From CAAGNP01 sp045603545 (GTDB lineage: Bacteria; Bacteroidota; Bacteroidia; Bacteroidales; UBA932), in assembly GCA_045603545.1 (NCBI GenBank), contig JAZUMG010000029.1, forward strand, positions 1-14,485: DNA of 14,485 nucleotides. Direction: 5' to 3'. This document shows positions 14,165 through 14,485 of the stretch, piece after piece. The position numbers and the translations under genes were made by a program. Under the pieces are notes generated by a model. The model did no database searches, was not told where the DNA came from, and saw nothing but the letters and a program-made list of their open reading frames with translations. How positions within the stretch are numbered: position 1 is the first letter of the stretch; the number at the start of each line of letters is the position of its first letter.

Positions 14165-14485
14165 GGCACTCGTTTATATAAGGTTCTGCCCTTCCCCGAA
14201 CGTGCCGATTTTTTTTCGGGTACTATGGCTTCGGCTGACTTCTCACAGTTCGTTGTTACTACTTGCCTATTGGCTCGTCTGCGAGACCTCCCCAGATAAG
14301 GACATGCTCTTTCCGCCTTATGCCTGCCACATTTACCCACATGTATTCCGAATGACTATCGGGCTTTGACTTCTTGTGCAGTCTCACCCTACATGTAGGC
14401 CTTATATGCGGTTTCTGTCCGTCAGGCCAGACCTTTGCCGCCGGCTTCCTTCAGATTCTACCTCACGATAGACACCATTGCCTTT
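14165..14485 (-). ncRNA. Group II intron 5' RNA (part of domains I-IV), incomplete
   Basis: No coding frame explains this stretch. Read leftward it carries features usual in the RNA part upstream of a maturase, including GTGAGAAGTCAGCC (about 14250) and a CCATAGTACCCG stretch near 14225, plus short paired segments such as CCCGAA/TTCGGGG around 14195-14220. It should hold the end of domain I and domains II-III. The exon-binding sites cannot be assigned because the 5' exon is off the edge. Confidence 0.6.

Larger units (their letters stand above)
12652..14485 (-). mobile_element. Group II intron, 3' part, with maturase ORF
   Basis: The element reads leftward. Domain V (12717-12748) and domain VI with a bulged branch-point A (12658) end at CCCGAT, giving an AY-type 3' splice end at 12652. 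Upstream are a reverse transcriptase/maturase frame (12752-14164) and about 320 bases of structured 5' RNA running off the right edge. The GTGYG 5' end is not in the window, so the full length is unknown. The intron is antisense to rhaD and sits 1-2 bases beyond its stop codon. No HNH endonuclease domain follows the X domain, so it probably relies on replication forks or transcription-opened DNA for spreading. Confidence 0.88.

Noticed and set aside
14205..14220. CCGA-T8-CGG as a terminator
   Set aside because: The T-run is the loop between short arms rather than a tail after a stem, and it lies within the structured intron RNA.
1..14485. CRISPR array
   Set aside because: No regularly spaced direct repeats with spacers were seen anywhere in the window.

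Overview
The window looks like chromosomal DNA of a member of the Bacteroidales (Bacteroidota). Supporting signs are repeated TAnnTTTG -7 promoter boxes, a TonB receptor with an N-terminal carboxypeptidase-regulatory-like domain, secreted proteins with short '...YGQ/YAQ/LGQ' signal-peptide ends, and the near absence of Shine-Dalgarno sequences. I cannot name the genus.

Layout. Bases 1-257 hold no gene, only a terminator for the leftward genes. From 5639 down to 258, four genes run leftward: an Uup-type ABC-F ATPase, a small histidine-rich membrane protein, a TonB-dependent receptor with a CxxC plug motif, and a TauE/SafE (TSUP) permease. The last three form a likely envelope transport unit with its own promoter just after uup. 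From 5708 to 10857, three closely spaced genes run rightward: a secreted self-processing P1/DmpA-type peptidase, a secreted M16 zinc peptidase, and a membrane-anchored PHP-domain protein. A family 2 glycosyltransferase (leftward) and a rhamnulose-1-phosphate aldolase, RhaD (rightward), then diverge from a short shared promoter region near 11900.

From 12652 to the right edge lies most of a group II intron, oriented leftward. Its 3' end is 1-2 bases after the rhaD stop codon. Domain V (CGC triad), domain VI with a bulged branch-point A, and a reverse transcriptase/maturase ORF can be read directly; the 5' end is outside the window. The maturase frame is broken by one in-frame TGA between the RT and X domains.

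The most noteworthy points are the broken maturase, a 13-bp perfect palindrome in domain VI that competes with the splicing fold and could act as a terminator for rhaD on the other strand, -7 boxes ending only 4-8 bases before the start codons of five genes, and the His-rich/TonB/TSUP cluster. I see no clear evidence of a wholly new multi-gene system.
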